Shown piece by piece: positions 43,121-55,263 of a stretch of 64,000 nucleotides of DNA (positions within the stretch are counted from its first letter, which is position 1; the number at the start of each line of letters is the position of its first letter). The stretch lies in NCBI GenBank assembly GCA_947650365.1, contig CANTAL010000100.1:620001-684000 (forward strand), written 5' to 3'. The stretch is from Chamaelirium japonicum. Taxonomy: Eukaryota; Streptophyta; Magnoliopsida; Liliales; Melanthiaceae. Below the pieces are notes generated by a model that saw only the letters and a list, made by a program, of their open reading frames with translations, did no database searches and was not told where the DNA came from. The position numbers and the translations under genes were made by a program.

Positions 43121-45950
43121 ATCCATTCTAATTCATTCATCCGATCCATTCTAATTCATTCGCACGAATGTATCCATTCTAATTCATTCGTGCAATCCAT
43201 TCTAATTCATTCGCATGATCCATTCTAATTCATTCGTATGATCTATTCTAATTCATTCCTACGATCTATTCTAATTCATTCGCTCGAATGTATCGATTCT
43301 AATTCATTCGTACGATCCATTCTAATTCATTCGTACGATCCATTCTAATTCATTCGCTCGAATATATCCATTCTAATTCATTCGTACGATCCATTCTAAT
43401 TCATTCGTATGAGCTATTCTAACTCATTCATACGATCCATTCTAATTCATTCGTACGATCCATTGTACTTTATTCATACAATCCATTCAGATTCATTTGC
43501 ACAAATATATCCATTCAAATTCATTCGTACGATCCATTCTAATTAATTCGCACGATCCATTCTAATTAAGTCGTATGAATGTATCCATTTTAATTCATTC
43601 GTACGATCCATTCTAATTCATTCGTACGATCTAATTTATTCGTACGATCCATTCTAATTCATTCGTACGATCGATTCTAATTCATTCGCACGATCCATTC
43701 TAATTCATTCGTACGATCCATTCTAATTCATTCGTATGATCCATTCTAATTTATTCGTTCAAATATATCCATTCTAATTCATTCATACGATCCATTCTAA
43801 TTCATTCGCACGATCCATTCTAATTCATTCACACGAATGTAACCCTTCTAATTCATTTGCACGATCCATTCTAATTCATTCCTATGATCCATTCTAATTC
43901 ATTCGTACGATCCATTCTAATTTATTCGTCCGATCCATTCAAATTCATTCGTACGATGCAATCTAATTCATTCGCACAAATGTATCTATTCTAATTCATT
44001 CGTACAATGCGTTCTAATCTATTCGTACGTTCCATTCTAATCCATTCGTACGATCCATTCTAATTCATTCGTACGATCCATTCTAATTCATTCTCACAAA
44101 TGTAACATTTCTAATTCATTTGTACGATCCATTCTAATTCATTCGTACGATCCATTCTAATTTATTCGCACGAATGTAACCATTCTAATTCATTCGTATG
44201 ATCCATTCTAATTAATTCCTACGATCCATTCTAATCTATTCGCACGAATGTATCCATTCTAATTCATTTGCTTCTAATTCATTCCTATGATCCATTCTAA
44301 CTCATTCGTACGATCCATTCTAATTCATTCGCTCGAATGTATCAATTCTAATTCATTTGTATGATCCATTCTAATTCATTCGTACGATCCATTCTAATCC
44401 ATTCATATGATCAATTCTAATTCATTCGCACGATCCATTCTAATTCATTCTCACGAATGTAACCTTTCTAATTCATTCGTACGATCCATTCTAACTCATT
44501 CGCACGATCCATTCTAATTCATTCGTAAGATCCATTCTAATTCATTCGTATGTTCTATTCTAATGTATTCGCACGATCCATTCAAATTCATTTGCATGAT
44601 CCATTCTAATTCATTTGCACAATCCATTCTAATTCATTCGCACGAATGTATCCATTCTAATTAATTCGCACGATCCATTCTAATTCATTCGTACGATCCA
44701 TTCTAATTCATTCGTACGATCTATTCTAATTCATTCGTATGATCAATTCTAGTTCATTCGCACGATCCATTCTAATTCATTTGTACGATCTATTCTAATT
44801 CATTCGTACGATCCATTCTAATTCATTCGCACGAATGTATCTATTCTATTTCATTCCAACGATCCATTCTAATTCATTCGTACGATCCATTCTAATTCAT
44901 TCGCTCGAATGTATCCATTCTAATTCATTCGTACGATCCATTCTAATTCATTCGTACGATCCATTCCAATCCATTCGTACGATCCATTCTAATTCATTCG
45001 TACGATCCATTCTAATTCATTCGTACGATCCATTCTAATCCATTCGTACGATCCATTCTAATTCATTCGTACGATCCATTGTAATTCATTCTCACAAATA
45101 TAACCTTTCTAATTCATTTGTATGATCCATTCTAATTCATTCGTACGATCCATTCTAATCCATTCGTACGATCCATTCTAATCCATTCGTACGATCCATT
45201 CTAATTCATTCGCACGAATGTAACCATTCTAATTCATTCGTATGATCCATTCTAATTCATTAATATGATCCATTCTAACTCATTCTCACAAATGTAACCT
45301 TTCTAATTCATTAGTACGATCCATTCTAATTCATTCGTACGACCAATTCTAATTCATTCGCTCGAATGTATCCATTCTAATTCATTTGTACGATCCATTC
45401 TAATTCATTCGCACGAATGTAACCATTCTAATTCATTCGTATGATCCATTCTAATTCATTCATACAATCCATTCTAATTCATTCGCACGAATGTATCCAT
45501 TCTAATTCATTCGTACAATCCATTCTAATCCAGTCGTACGATCCATTCTAATCCATTCGTACGATCCATTCTAATTCATTCGTACGATCCATTCTAATTC
45601 ATTCTCACAAATGTAACCTTTCTAATTCATTTGTACGATCCATTCTAATTCATTCGTACGATCCATTCTAATGCATTCGTACAATCCATTCTAATTCATT
45701 CCTACGATCCATTCTAATTCATTCGCACGAATGTATCCATTCTAATTCATTTGCACGATCCATTCTAATTCATTCCTATGATCCATTCTAATTCATTCGT
45801 ACGATCCATTCTAATTCATTCGCTCGAATATATCCATTCTAATTCATTCGTACGATCCATTCTAATCCGTTCGTACGATCCATTCTAATTCATTCGTATG
45901 TATCCATTCTAATTCATTCGCACGAATGTATCTATTCTAATTCATTCCTA
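43121..45950 (-). repeat. satellite block, orientation R
   Basis: The longest R block (about 2.8 kb). From 44530 it copies 31400-32778. A five-unit group ending CATTCGCTCGAATGTATCC recurs often here and in other R blocks. It ends at CATTCCTACGAATGAATTAG, as at 32778. Confidence 0.92.
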
Positions 45951-46940
45951 CGAATGAATTAGAATGGATCGTACGAATGGATTAGAATGGATCGTACGAA
46001 TGGATTAGAATGGATCGTACAAATGAATTAGAAAGGTTACATTTGTGTGCGTATGAATTAGAATGGATCGTACGAATGAATTAGAATGCATCGTGCGAAT
46101 GAATTAGAATGGATCGTATGAATAAATTACAATGGATCGTACAAATGAATTAAAATGGATATATTTGTGCGAATGAATTAGAATGGATCGTACAAATGAA
46201 TTAGAATGGATCGAACGAATGAATTAGAATGGATCGTACGAATGAATTAGAATGGATCGTACGAATGAATTAGAATGGATACATTCGTGCGAATGAATTA
46301 GAATAGATCGTACGAATGAATTATAACGGATCGTACGAATGGATTAGAACGCATTGTACGAATGAATTAGATTGCATCGTACGATCCATTCTAATTCATT
46401 CGCACAAATGTATCCATTCTAATTCATTCGCTCGAATGTATCCATTTTAATTCATTCGTACGATCCATTCTAATTCATTCGTACAATCTAATTCATTCGT
46501 ATAATCCATTCTAATTCATTCGTACGATCCATTCTAATTCATTCGCACGAATGTATCCATTCTAATTCATTCGTACGATCTATTCTAATTCGTTCGTACG
46601 ATCCATTCTAATTCATTCGTACGAATAAATTAGAATGGATACATTCATGCAAATGAATTAGAATAGATCGTACGAATGAGTTAGAATGGATCGTACGAAT
46701 GGATTAGAATTAGATCGTACGAGTGAATTAGAATGGATCGTACAAATGAATTAGAATGAATCATATTCTAATTCATTCGCACGATCCATTCTAATTCATT
46801 CACATGAATGTATCCATTTTAATTCATTTGCACGATCCATTCTAATTCATTCCTATGATCCATTCTTATTCATTCGTACGATCCATTCTAATTCATTCGC
46901 TCGAATGTATCCATTCTAATTCATTCGTACGATTCATTCT
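44530..46940. repeat. segmental copy, direct, partner 31400-33780
   Basis: Second member of the pair. Its right third also matches 9085-9768. Confidence 0.9.
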
Positions 46941-46955
46941 AATTTATTCAAGCGA
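45951..46955. repeat. mosaic of short satellite blocks, third copy
   Basis: F to 46382, R to 46625, F to 46765, R to 46955. Same order and joins as 32779-33785 and, in part, as 9085-9768. Confidence 0.91.
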
Positions 46956-49297
46956 ATGGATCGTACGAATGGATTAGAATGGATCGTACAAATGAATTAG
47001 AAATGTTTCATTCGTGAGAATGAATTAGAATGGATCGTACGAATGAATTAGAATGGATCGAACGAATGAACTAGAATGGATCGTGCAAATGAATTAGAAT
47101 GGATACATTCGTGCGAATGAATTAGAATGGATCGTGCGAATGAATTAGAATGGATCGTGCGAATGAATTAGAATGGATAGTGCGAATGAATTAGAATGGA
47201 TCATACGAATGAACTAGAATTGACACATTCGTGCGAATGAATTAGAATGGATCATACGAATGAATTAGAATGGATTGTACGAATGAATTAGAATGGATCC
47301 TACGAATGGATTAGAATGGATCGTACGCATAAATTAGAATGGTTCATACAAATGAATTAGAAAGGTTACATTCGTGTGAATGAATTAGAATGGATCGTAC
47401 GAATGGATTAGAATGGATCATACGAATGGATTAGAACGCATTGTACGAATGAATTAGAATGGATCGTACAAATGAATTAGAATGGATACATTCGTGCAAA
47501 TGAATTAGAATTGATTGTACGTATGAACAAATGAATAAGAAAGGTTACATTCGTGAGAATGAATTAAAATGGATCGTACGAATGAATTAGAATGGATTAT
47601 ACGAATGAATTTGAATGGATTGTACGAATAAATTAGAATGGATCGAACAAATGAATTAGAATGAATCATACGAATGAACTAGAATAGATCGTAGGAATGA
47701 ATTAGAATGGATCATATGAATGAATTAGAATGGATCGTGCGAACGAATTAGAATGGATCGTACGAACGAATTAGAATGGATCGTACGAACGAATTAGAAT
47801 GGATCGTACGAATGAATTAGAATGGATATATTCGTGCGACTGAATTAGATTGCATCGTACGAATGAATTTGGAAGGATCGTACAAATGAATTAGAAAGGT
47901 TACATTTGTGAGAATGAATTAGAATGGATCGTACGAATGAATTAGAAAGGATCGTACGAATGAATTAGAATGGATCGTACGAATGGATTAGAATGGATCG
48001 TGCGAATGAATTAGAAAGGATCGTACGAATGAATTAGAATGGATATATTCGTGCGAATGAATTAGATTGCATCGTATGAATGAATTAGAATGGATCGTAT
48101 GAATGAATTAGAATGGATCGTACAAATGAATTAGAATGGATCGTATGATTGGATTAGAATGGATCGTACGAATGGATTAGAATGGATCGAACGAATGAAT
48201 TAGAAAGGTTACATTCGTGAGAATGAATTAGAATGGATCGTACGAATGAATTAGAATGGATCATGCGAATGAATTTGAATGGATCGTACAAATGAATTAG
48301 AATGGATAGTGCGAATGAATTAGAATGTATCGTACGAATGAATTAGAATGGATAGTGCGAATGAATTAGAATGGATCGTACGAATGATACGATCCATTCT
48401 TATTCGTTCATACGATCCATTCTAATTCGTTCGTACGATCCATTCTAATTCGTTCGTACGATCCTAATTCATTCGTACAATCCATTCTTATTCATTCGCA
48501 CGATCCATTCTAATTTATTCGTACGATCCATTCTAATTCATTCGTACGATCTATTCTAATTCATTCGCATGATCCATTATAATTCATTCGTATGATCCAT
48601 TCTAATTCATTCTTACGAATGTAACCATTCTAATTCATTCGTACAATCCATTCTAATTCATTTGCACGATTCATTCTAATTCATTCGTATGATCCATTCT
48701 AATTCATTCCTACGATCTATTCTAATTCATTCGCTCGAATGTATCCATTCTAATTCATTCGTTCGATCCATTCTAATTCATTCGTACGATCCATTCAAAT
48801 TCATTCGCATAATCCATTCTAATTCATTCATACGATCCATTCTAATCCATTCGTACGATCCATTCTAATTCATTCGTACGATCCATTCGAATCCATTCGT
48901 ACGATCCATTCTAATCCATTCGTACGATCCATTCTAATTCATTCGTATGATCCATTCTAATTCATTCGCACGAATGTATCCATTCTAATTCATTCGTACA
49001 ATCCATTCTAATTCATTCACACGATCCATTCTAATTCATTCGTATGATACATTCTAATTCATTCCTACGATCTATTCTAATTTATTCGCTCAAATGTATC
49101 CATTCGAATTCATTCGCACAATCCATTCTAATTCATTCGTACGATCCGTACGATCCATTCTAATTCATTCGCTCGAATGTATCCATTCTAATTCATTCGT
49201 ACGATCCATTCTAATTCATTCGTATGATCCATTCTAATTCATTCTCACAAATATAACCTTTCTAATTCATTTGTATGATCCATTCTAATTCATTCAT
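46956..49297. repeat. satellite blocks F (to 48390) then R (to 49297)
   Basis: The F-to-R join is GAATGATACGATCC. The R-to-F join is ATTCATACGAATGAATTTG, on a decayed CATACG core. Confidence 0.9.
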
Positions 49298-52003
49298 ACG
49301 AATGAATTTGAATGGATCGTACGAATGAATTAGAATAGATCGTACGAATGAATTAGAATGGATCGTACGAATAAATTAGAATGGATCGTGCGAAAGAATT
49401 AGAATGGATCGTGCGAATGAATTAGAATGGATACATTCGAGCGAATGAATTGGAATGGATCGTATAGATCGTATGAATGAATTAGAATGGATCGTGCGAA
49501 TGAATTTGAATGGATCATGCGAATGAATTAGAATGGACCGTACGAATGAATTAGAATAGATCGTGCGAACGAATTAGAATGGATCGTACGAATGAATTAG
49601 AATGGATACATTCGAGCGAATGAATTAGAATGGATCGTACGAATGAAGTAGAATGGATCATAGGAATGAATTAGAATGGATCGTGCAAATGAATTAGAAT
49701 GGATACATTCATGCGAATGAATTGGAATGGATCGTGCGAATGAATTAGAATGGATCGTACGAATGAATTAGAATGGATATATTTGAACGAATAAATTAGA
49801 ATGGATCATACGAATGAATTAGAATAGATCGTACGAATGAATTAGAATGGATCGTGCGAATAAATTAGAATCGATCATACGATTGAATTAGAATAGATCA
49901 TCCGAATGAATTAGATTGTACGAATGAACTAGAATGGATCGTACGAATGAATTAAAATGGATACATTCATACGACTCAATTTGAATGGATCGTGTGAATG
50001 AATTAGAATGGATACGTTCTTGCGAATAAATTAGAATGGATCGTACGAATGAATTAGAATGGATCGTGTGAATGAATTTGAATCGATCGTACGAATGAAT
50101 CTGAATGGATCGTGCGAATGAATTAGAATGAATCGTACGAATGCATTAGAATGGATCGTACGAATGGATTAGAATGGATCGTATGAATGAATTCTAATTC
50201 CATTCTAATTCATTCGTACGATCCATTCTAATTCATTCGTACAATCCATTCAAATTCATTCGTACGATGCAATCTAATTCATTCGCAAAAATGTATCTAT
50301 TCTAATTCATTCGTACAATGCGTTCTAATCCATTCGTACGATCCATTCTAATCCATGCGTACGATCCATTCTAATTCATTCGCACGAATGTAACCATTCT
50401 AATTTATTCATTTGATCCATTCTAATTCATTCGTATGATCCATTCTAATTCATTCATACGATCCATTCTAATTCATTCACATGAATATATCTATTCTAAT
50501 TCATTCGTATGATCCATTCTTATTCATTCGTACGATCCATTCTAATTCATTCGCATGATCCGTTCTAATTCATACGATCCATTCTAATTCATTCGCACAA
50601 TCCATTCTAATTCATTCGTACGATCCATTCTAATTCATTTGTATGATCCATTATAACTCATTTTAGAATGGATCGTACGAACGAATTAGAATGGATCGTA
50701 TGAACAAATTAGAATGGATCGTACGAATGAATTAGAATGGATACATTCGAGCGAATGAATTAGAATGGATCGTACAAATGAATTAGAATGGATCGTACAA
50801 ATGGATTAGAATGGATCGTACGAATGAATTAGAGTAGATCGAACGAATGAATTAGAATGGATACATTCGAGCGAATGAATTAGAATAGATCGTAGGAATG
50901 AATTAGAATGGATCATGCGAATGAATTAGAAAGGATCGTACGAATGAATTAGAATGGATTGTACGAATGAATTAGAATGGATACATTCGTGCGAATGAAT
51001 TAGAATGGATCGGACGAATGAATTAGAATGGATCGTACGATTCATTCTAATTCATTCGTACGATCCATTCTAATGCATTCGTACGATTCATTCTAATTCA
51101 TTCACACGATCCATTCTAATTCATTTGTATGATCCATTCTAATTTATTTGCACGAATATACGATCCAATCTAATTTATTCACAAGAATGTATCCATTCTA
51201 ATTCATTCGTACGATCCATTCTAATTTATTCATACAAATGTATCCATTCTAATTCATTCGTACGATCCATTCTAATTCATTCGCATGAATGTATCCATTC
51301 TAATTCATTCGTACAATCCAATCTAATTCATTCGCACGATCCATTCTAATTCATTTGTATGATCCATTCTAATTCATTCCTACGATCTATTCTAATTCAT
51401 TCGCTCGAATGTATCCATTCTAAATCATTCGTTCGATCCATTCTAATTCATTCATACGATCCATTCAAATTCATTTGCATGATCCATTCTAATTCATTCG
51501 TACGATCCATTCTAATTCATTCTCACGAATGTAACCTTTCTATATTTTTTGTATGATCCATTCTAATTCATTCCTATGATCCATTCTAATTCATTCGTAC
51601 GATCCATTCTAATTGATTCGCTCGAATGTATCCATTCTAATTCATTCGTACGATCCATTCTAATTCATTCTTACGATCCATTCAAATTCATTTGCATGAT
51701 CCATTCTAATTCATTCGTACGATCCATTCTAATTCATTCTCACGAATGTAACCTTTCTAATTCATTTGTATGATCCATTCTAATTCATTCGTACGATCCA
51801 TTCTAATTGATTCGCTCGAATGTATCCATTCTAATTCATTCGTACGATCCATTCTAATTCGTTCATACGATCCATTCTAATTCGTTCGTACGATCCATTC
51901 TAATTCATTCGTACGATCTATTCTAATTCATTCGTATGATCCATTCTAATTCATTCGCACGAATGTATCTATTCTAATTCATTTGTACGATCCATTCTAA
52001 TTC
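49298..52003. repeat. satellite blocks F, R, F, R up to the retroelement
   Basis: F to 50195, R to 50661, F to 51040, R to 52003. The final R block contains two adjacent near-copies (51359-51560 and 51576-51773) with the same order of CTATTTT/CTAATT, GCTCGAATG and CTCACGAATG units. The last satellite bases are CCATTCTAATTC, immediately joined to gag minisatellite sequence. Confidence 0.92.
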
Positions 52004-52520
52004 CCCGGGAAGCTCAAGGTCGCCCACTGGCTGCCTCTGAGGATCCCGGTCTTGCTTTAAGTCCGCACAACGGCGGACTACCCCGGGAAGCTCAAGGTCG
52101 CCCACTGGCTGCCTCTGAGGATCCCGGTCTTGCTTTAAGTCCGCACAACGGCGGACTACCCCGGGAAGCTCAAGGTCGCCCACTGGCTGCCTCTGAGGAT
52201 CCCGGTCTTGCTTTAAGTCCGCACAACGGCGGACTACCCCGGGAAGCTCAAGGTCGCCCACTGGCTGCCTCTGAGGATCCCGGTCTTGCTTTAAGTCCGC
52301 ACAATGGCGGACTACCCCGGGAAGCTCAAGGTCGCCCGCTGGCTGCCTCTGAGGATCCCGGTCTTGCTTTAAGTCCGCACAACGGCGGACTACCCCGGGA
52401 AGCTCAAGGTCGCCCACTGGCTGCCTCTGAGGATCCCGGTCTTGTTTTAAGTCCGCACAACGTCGGACTACCCCGGGAAGCTCAAGGTCGCCCACTGGCT
52501 GCCTCTGAGGATCCCGGTCT
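52004..52520 (-). repeat. 78-bp minisatellite, copy A, truncated
   Basis: About 6.6 units of the same 78-bp repeat. The leftmost unit is cut by the satellite junction at 52003/52004, where CTAATTC of the satellite meets CCCGGGAAGCTC. At most one base is shared, so this looks like end joining. The repeat frame runs on into the satellite and stops at 51974. Confidence 0.93.
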
Positions 52521-53966
52521 CTTCAGCGGGCTGTACAGCAGGAGCTACGGACGGTCCGGGCAAAGGTACCGCCAGTGGCACCTCCCTCCTTTCCACAGCC
52601 TTAACGACAAGAGGTCGTAGAACCGGAGGAGGTGGCTGCTCGACTGCCTTTCCCTTCCGGTCTAAACCCGCATCTTCGAGCTTGATGTGCTACTGGACAT
52701 GAGTGAAGAGCTCGACCATCGTGCGAGGATCTTTGATCACCAGCGCGTCATGAAGCTTGCTCCCCTCGGGGAGGGCGTTCCGGAAAGCGCTCACCACGGT
52801 ACGATCTTGGCCCGCCGCATCTTCCAGAGCGAGGTAGGTGCTTCGGAATCGCATTGCGAAGCACCGGAGCGTCTCGCGAGCTCCCATGGTTAAGGTAAAC
52901 AGAGACTCGATTCTCTTCGGGGGCTGCCTACTGCAGCGAAACTGCTCCAGGAATAGCCTAGAGAGAGTTGGAAAGTCGGGGATCATGCCGGGCGGCAACT
53001 TGTGGAACCAGTTCAATGCCGAGCCGGTCAAACTGCTCGGGAATGCTCGGCACAGGACGTGGTCCTGGTCCCGGAAAAACAGAAGCTTCCTGTAGGCCAA
53101 GAGATGGTCAACGGGATCCTGCGACCCGTCGAACAATACAAACTTCGGGGGGGTCCAACGGTGCGGAAAGCCTCCTTGGTGTACCTCGTTTGTGAAGGGC
53201 GAGCTACCCCCGCGGGCGGCGAGGTCCTCCAGCAGATCGACCGTCGCATTGGGTCGCTGCCAGTGCCCGGGGAAAACTCCCAAAGGCTGCTGCGCAGGTC
53301 CCAGGCGGCCGTGCACGCTCCCTCGAGGGAGGTTCGGATCCACCACGCGGTGACTTCGTGGGCTACCGGTCGGCGGCCTCCTCGCTGTTCGCCCGCGGAC
53401 TCCTTCGGTATGGCGGTTGGTCTGTGGGAGGCCGTTGCCTCTCGAGCTTCGGAAGGAATAGCCACCGTGGGCTCTTTCCCTCGTCACCGATGGCGCGGGT
53501 CGCGATCCCGCCCTAGAGACCTTGCCTCCGACTCGTCAGAATCGGCGCTCCGGCTGCGGCGGTGAGGGATGGTCGCCCGCGAGGTCGCCTGGTTGCTAGA
53601 CCGCTGGGTTACTAGCTTCTGCAACCTCGTAAGCGGGGTTTCCGGCACCCCGCGCACGGCCGCTCTCTCGATCGGGGGTTCCTGGCAGGAAACCTGCCGC
53701 GCCGGAACAATCGTGGGCGGATGCGATGTTGACGCCGGTGGTCGCACCGGAGATGCCGTCTTCGCCGGCCCGGACCACCGACTGGCCGCCGGAACCTGAC
53801 GCAGTCGCGTCAGTTTCTCCGTCATGGCCCGCTGGGTGGCCAACATCTCCAATAGGAGCTGGTCACTGAGCGGGACCTGGGGCTGAGGGGTCTCAACAAG
53901 AGGCTCGCTGCGCGTAGATCTCGCACGGGTCGTCGGTCGCCTGCGCCCCCTTGTCGCCGGAGCCAT
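52468..53966 (-). pseudogene. gag: retrotransposon gag, copy A (disrupted)
   Basis: Second copy of the same gag, starting at ATG 53966 after PBS A and reaching the minisatellite stop at 52468-52470. It keeps the capsid core (FVLFDGSQDPV, WFHKLPPGMIPDF, FRCSRQPPKR) but has its own lesions: a stop at 53484-53486 (arginine CGA to TGA), a one-base loss at about 53351-53356, and a stop at 52690-52692 (glutamine CAG to TAG). Two of the three could come from C-to-T changes. None is shared with copy B, so the copies decayed independently after duplication, or one was acquired from a different relative. No intact Gag can be made from this copy. Confidence 0.85.
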
Positions 53967-54035
53967 CTTTGGGGTACGAGAGCCTCCGGCGTTCAACCGC
54001 GTGGCCGTGGGTGTTCTCGCAGGAACCAGTCGAAG

Positions 54036-54053
54036 ATCCCACAGACGGTGCCA
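54036..54053 (-). other. primer binding site, copy A (mutated)
   Basis: Same position relative to LTR A, but reading TGGCACC in place of TGGCGCC, one transition at a CpG that would weaken tRNA pairing. Confidence 0.78.
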
Positions 54054-54251
54054 AATGTACGGGGGATTTTTTGCTGGTCCGTGCGGGCTGCCTGCAAGAC
54101 AAAGAAAAGAGAACGTGAGAACGGCTGGCTCCCTTAGGAGCGCAGACCCTCCGACGCTCAAGTCAGTCACGGTGGCACAACGGCGAGCTGCGGTATACCA
54201 AAGTGGTAGGGAAAAGGAATTCCAACCTCTACTATGGAGCCTAGGGGTGAG

Positions 54252-54260
54252 CATTTATAG
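54252..54260 (-). promoter_or_regulatory. LTR TATA box, copy A
   Basis: Same CTATAAATG box at the equivalent place in LTR A. It would drive transcription leftward into the truncated second gag. Confidence 0.65.
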
Positions 54261-54675
54261 CAATCGGTGGCCTACCGTGGCCCGACACGTGGAGATTCTT
54301 CTGGCGCCTTCTAGACCCCCCACGTTCTGGCTCGCGTGGGTCTGACAGTCCTTGGTACTAGCGCCCTGACATTCTGTCGTCAAGCCTGCCAGGCGGTTTG
54401 AGTGGGGGAGGGAATCTTCCTTGTCGTGGCCAGGTGGCCATTCTGGAATGTTCAAGTCTGGGAGGTCTCGAACTGATTCGAGCGAGCTTCCGTGGACCAC
54501 GTTTGTCCACGTAGCTTCCGTGGGGTTTTGACACCTGGCATCCTCTCATACATTGTGGGCGACCTCCGATGGGGAGCTAAGGTGAGCTCGCCCTCCATTG
54601 CTCCGCCTTCTCTTCCACATCTATCAAGAGTCGGACCTCGCGGGAGCAACCTCTTCGATAAACTGGGGAATTCTG

Positions 54676-55010
54676 GCGAGCTTGGGCGAGCTCCTGAGCG
54701 AGCTAGGGGCGAGCTCCTGCGCGAGCTAGGGGCGTTCGCGATGCCGGTGTCTTCGTTATGCATGACGGTCTAACTCCCGCTATCACTGCCAGCGAGTTCT
54801 CGCGCGGGCTTGGCGAACTCCGGGGCGAGCTCCTGAGCGAGCTTAGGCGAGCTCCTGGGTGAGCTTGGCGAGCTCCTGAGCGAGCTTAGGCGAGCTCCTG
54901 GGCGAGTTTGGCAAGCTCCTTGGTGAGCTTAGCGCGCTCCTGAGCGAGCTTAGGCGAGCTCCCGGGCGATCTCAGGCGAGCTCCATCGAGCTTAGGCGAG
55001 CTCCTAAGAG
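54676..55010 (-). repeat. U3 short tandem repeats, LTR A
   Basis: Many imperfect repeats of about 11 and 22 bp built on GCGAGCTCCTGAGCGAGCTTA, with the palindrome GAGCTC in most units. They lie upstream of the TATA box in U3, where LTR enhancers often sit. A regulatory role is inferred. Confidence 0.75.
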
Positions 55011-55078
55011 TGCTCTTGGCCTAGGCCCTTTCAGCCTAATGTGGATCTCGCTCCCTGTCAAGGTGATTTGGTGAGCAC

Positions 55079-55098
55079 GGGGGGGGGGGGGGGGGGGG
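55079..55098 (+). repeat. G20 homopolymer in LTR A
   Basis: Twenty consecutive G in LTR A, where LTR B has a mixed 13-base GGAAGGGCGGGGG. It could be slippage expansion in vivo or a sequencing/assembly error. Confidence 0.9.
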
Positions 55099-55137
55099 TG
55101 CAAACTCCAGGGCAGATTTCAGCTACCCCCAACATTA

Positions 55138-55146
55138 CCCCCTCCT
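55138..55146 (-). other. polypurine tract
   Basis: Minus-strand AGGAGGGGG followed by TAA and then the LTR start TGTTGG. This is the expected plus-strand primer site just upstream of a 3' LTR. No equivalent lies outside LTR B, which supports B as the 5' LTR. Confidence 0.75.
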
Positions 55147-55263
55147 GAGGGAGCGACCAAGGAGACTTTGGCGCTTGCTCAGGAGTCTTAGCGAACTCCT
55201 ATCCCTGGTAATGTGCCTGATATCAATGTCTGCCGTAACAGTTTTCTTGTGGGGCGGAGATAG
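55147..55263. other. short spacer between PPT and 146-bp repeats
   Basis: About 115 bp of unique sequence with no open frame or motif that I recognise. Confidence 0.6.

Larger units (their letters stand above)
1..52003. repeat. 23/28-bp satellite array, left part, with frequent orientation reversals
   Basis: Uninterrupted tandem repeats. The basic unit is 23 bp: GAATGGATCGTACG followed by AATGAATTA on the plus strand (orientation F), or the complement (orientation R). A common 28-bp variant carries ACATT before the core, giving GGATACATTCGTGCG. GAAT occurs three times per unit, so the unit probably grew from a GAAT-based simple repeat. At a mean of about 24 bp this part holds roughly 2,100 units (estimate). 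Variation is concentrated at the two CpGs of the core. Orientation flips about 70 times; the blocks are listed separately. No gene was found. The short open frames in the array (repeating residues such as IHSNSFVRSILIHSYDPF) follow from the 69-bp period of three units and show no sign of being coding. Confidence 0.97.
54056..55134 (-). repeat. internal / 3' LTR (copy A)
   Basis: About 1,079 bp, about 98-99% identical to copy B by eye outside indels, with the same TG and CA ends. On its right (upstream on the minus strand) it is preceded by a polypurine tract, so it serves as 3' LTR for the unit to its right. On its left it is followed by a PBS and a gag, so it also sits as a 5' LTR for the truncated unit to its left. 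Confidence 0.92.

Noticed and set aside
3691-51773. Open frames of 65-85 residues in the satellite (IHSNSFVRSILIHSYDPF type)
   Set aside because: They occur wherever three consecutive units happen to lack a stop, on either strand and in decayed copies. The period of 69 bp explains them. No start context or conserved length.
1-52003. CRISPR-like array (short repeats of 23 bp)
   Set aside because: There are no unique spacers. Units are contiguous and the surroundings are a plant retroelement.
1-52003. Relationship to GGAAT-type satellites of primates or to telomeric repeats
   Set aside because: The shared GAATG-like words are too short and simple. The unit length, CGTACG core and plant retroelement context differ.
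52687-54345. Plus-strand open frames across the gag copies and LTR (52687-54345 and the equivalents at 60318-61978)
   Set aside because: They are shadows of the minus-strand gag and LTR in GC-rich sequence, with no recognisable domain.
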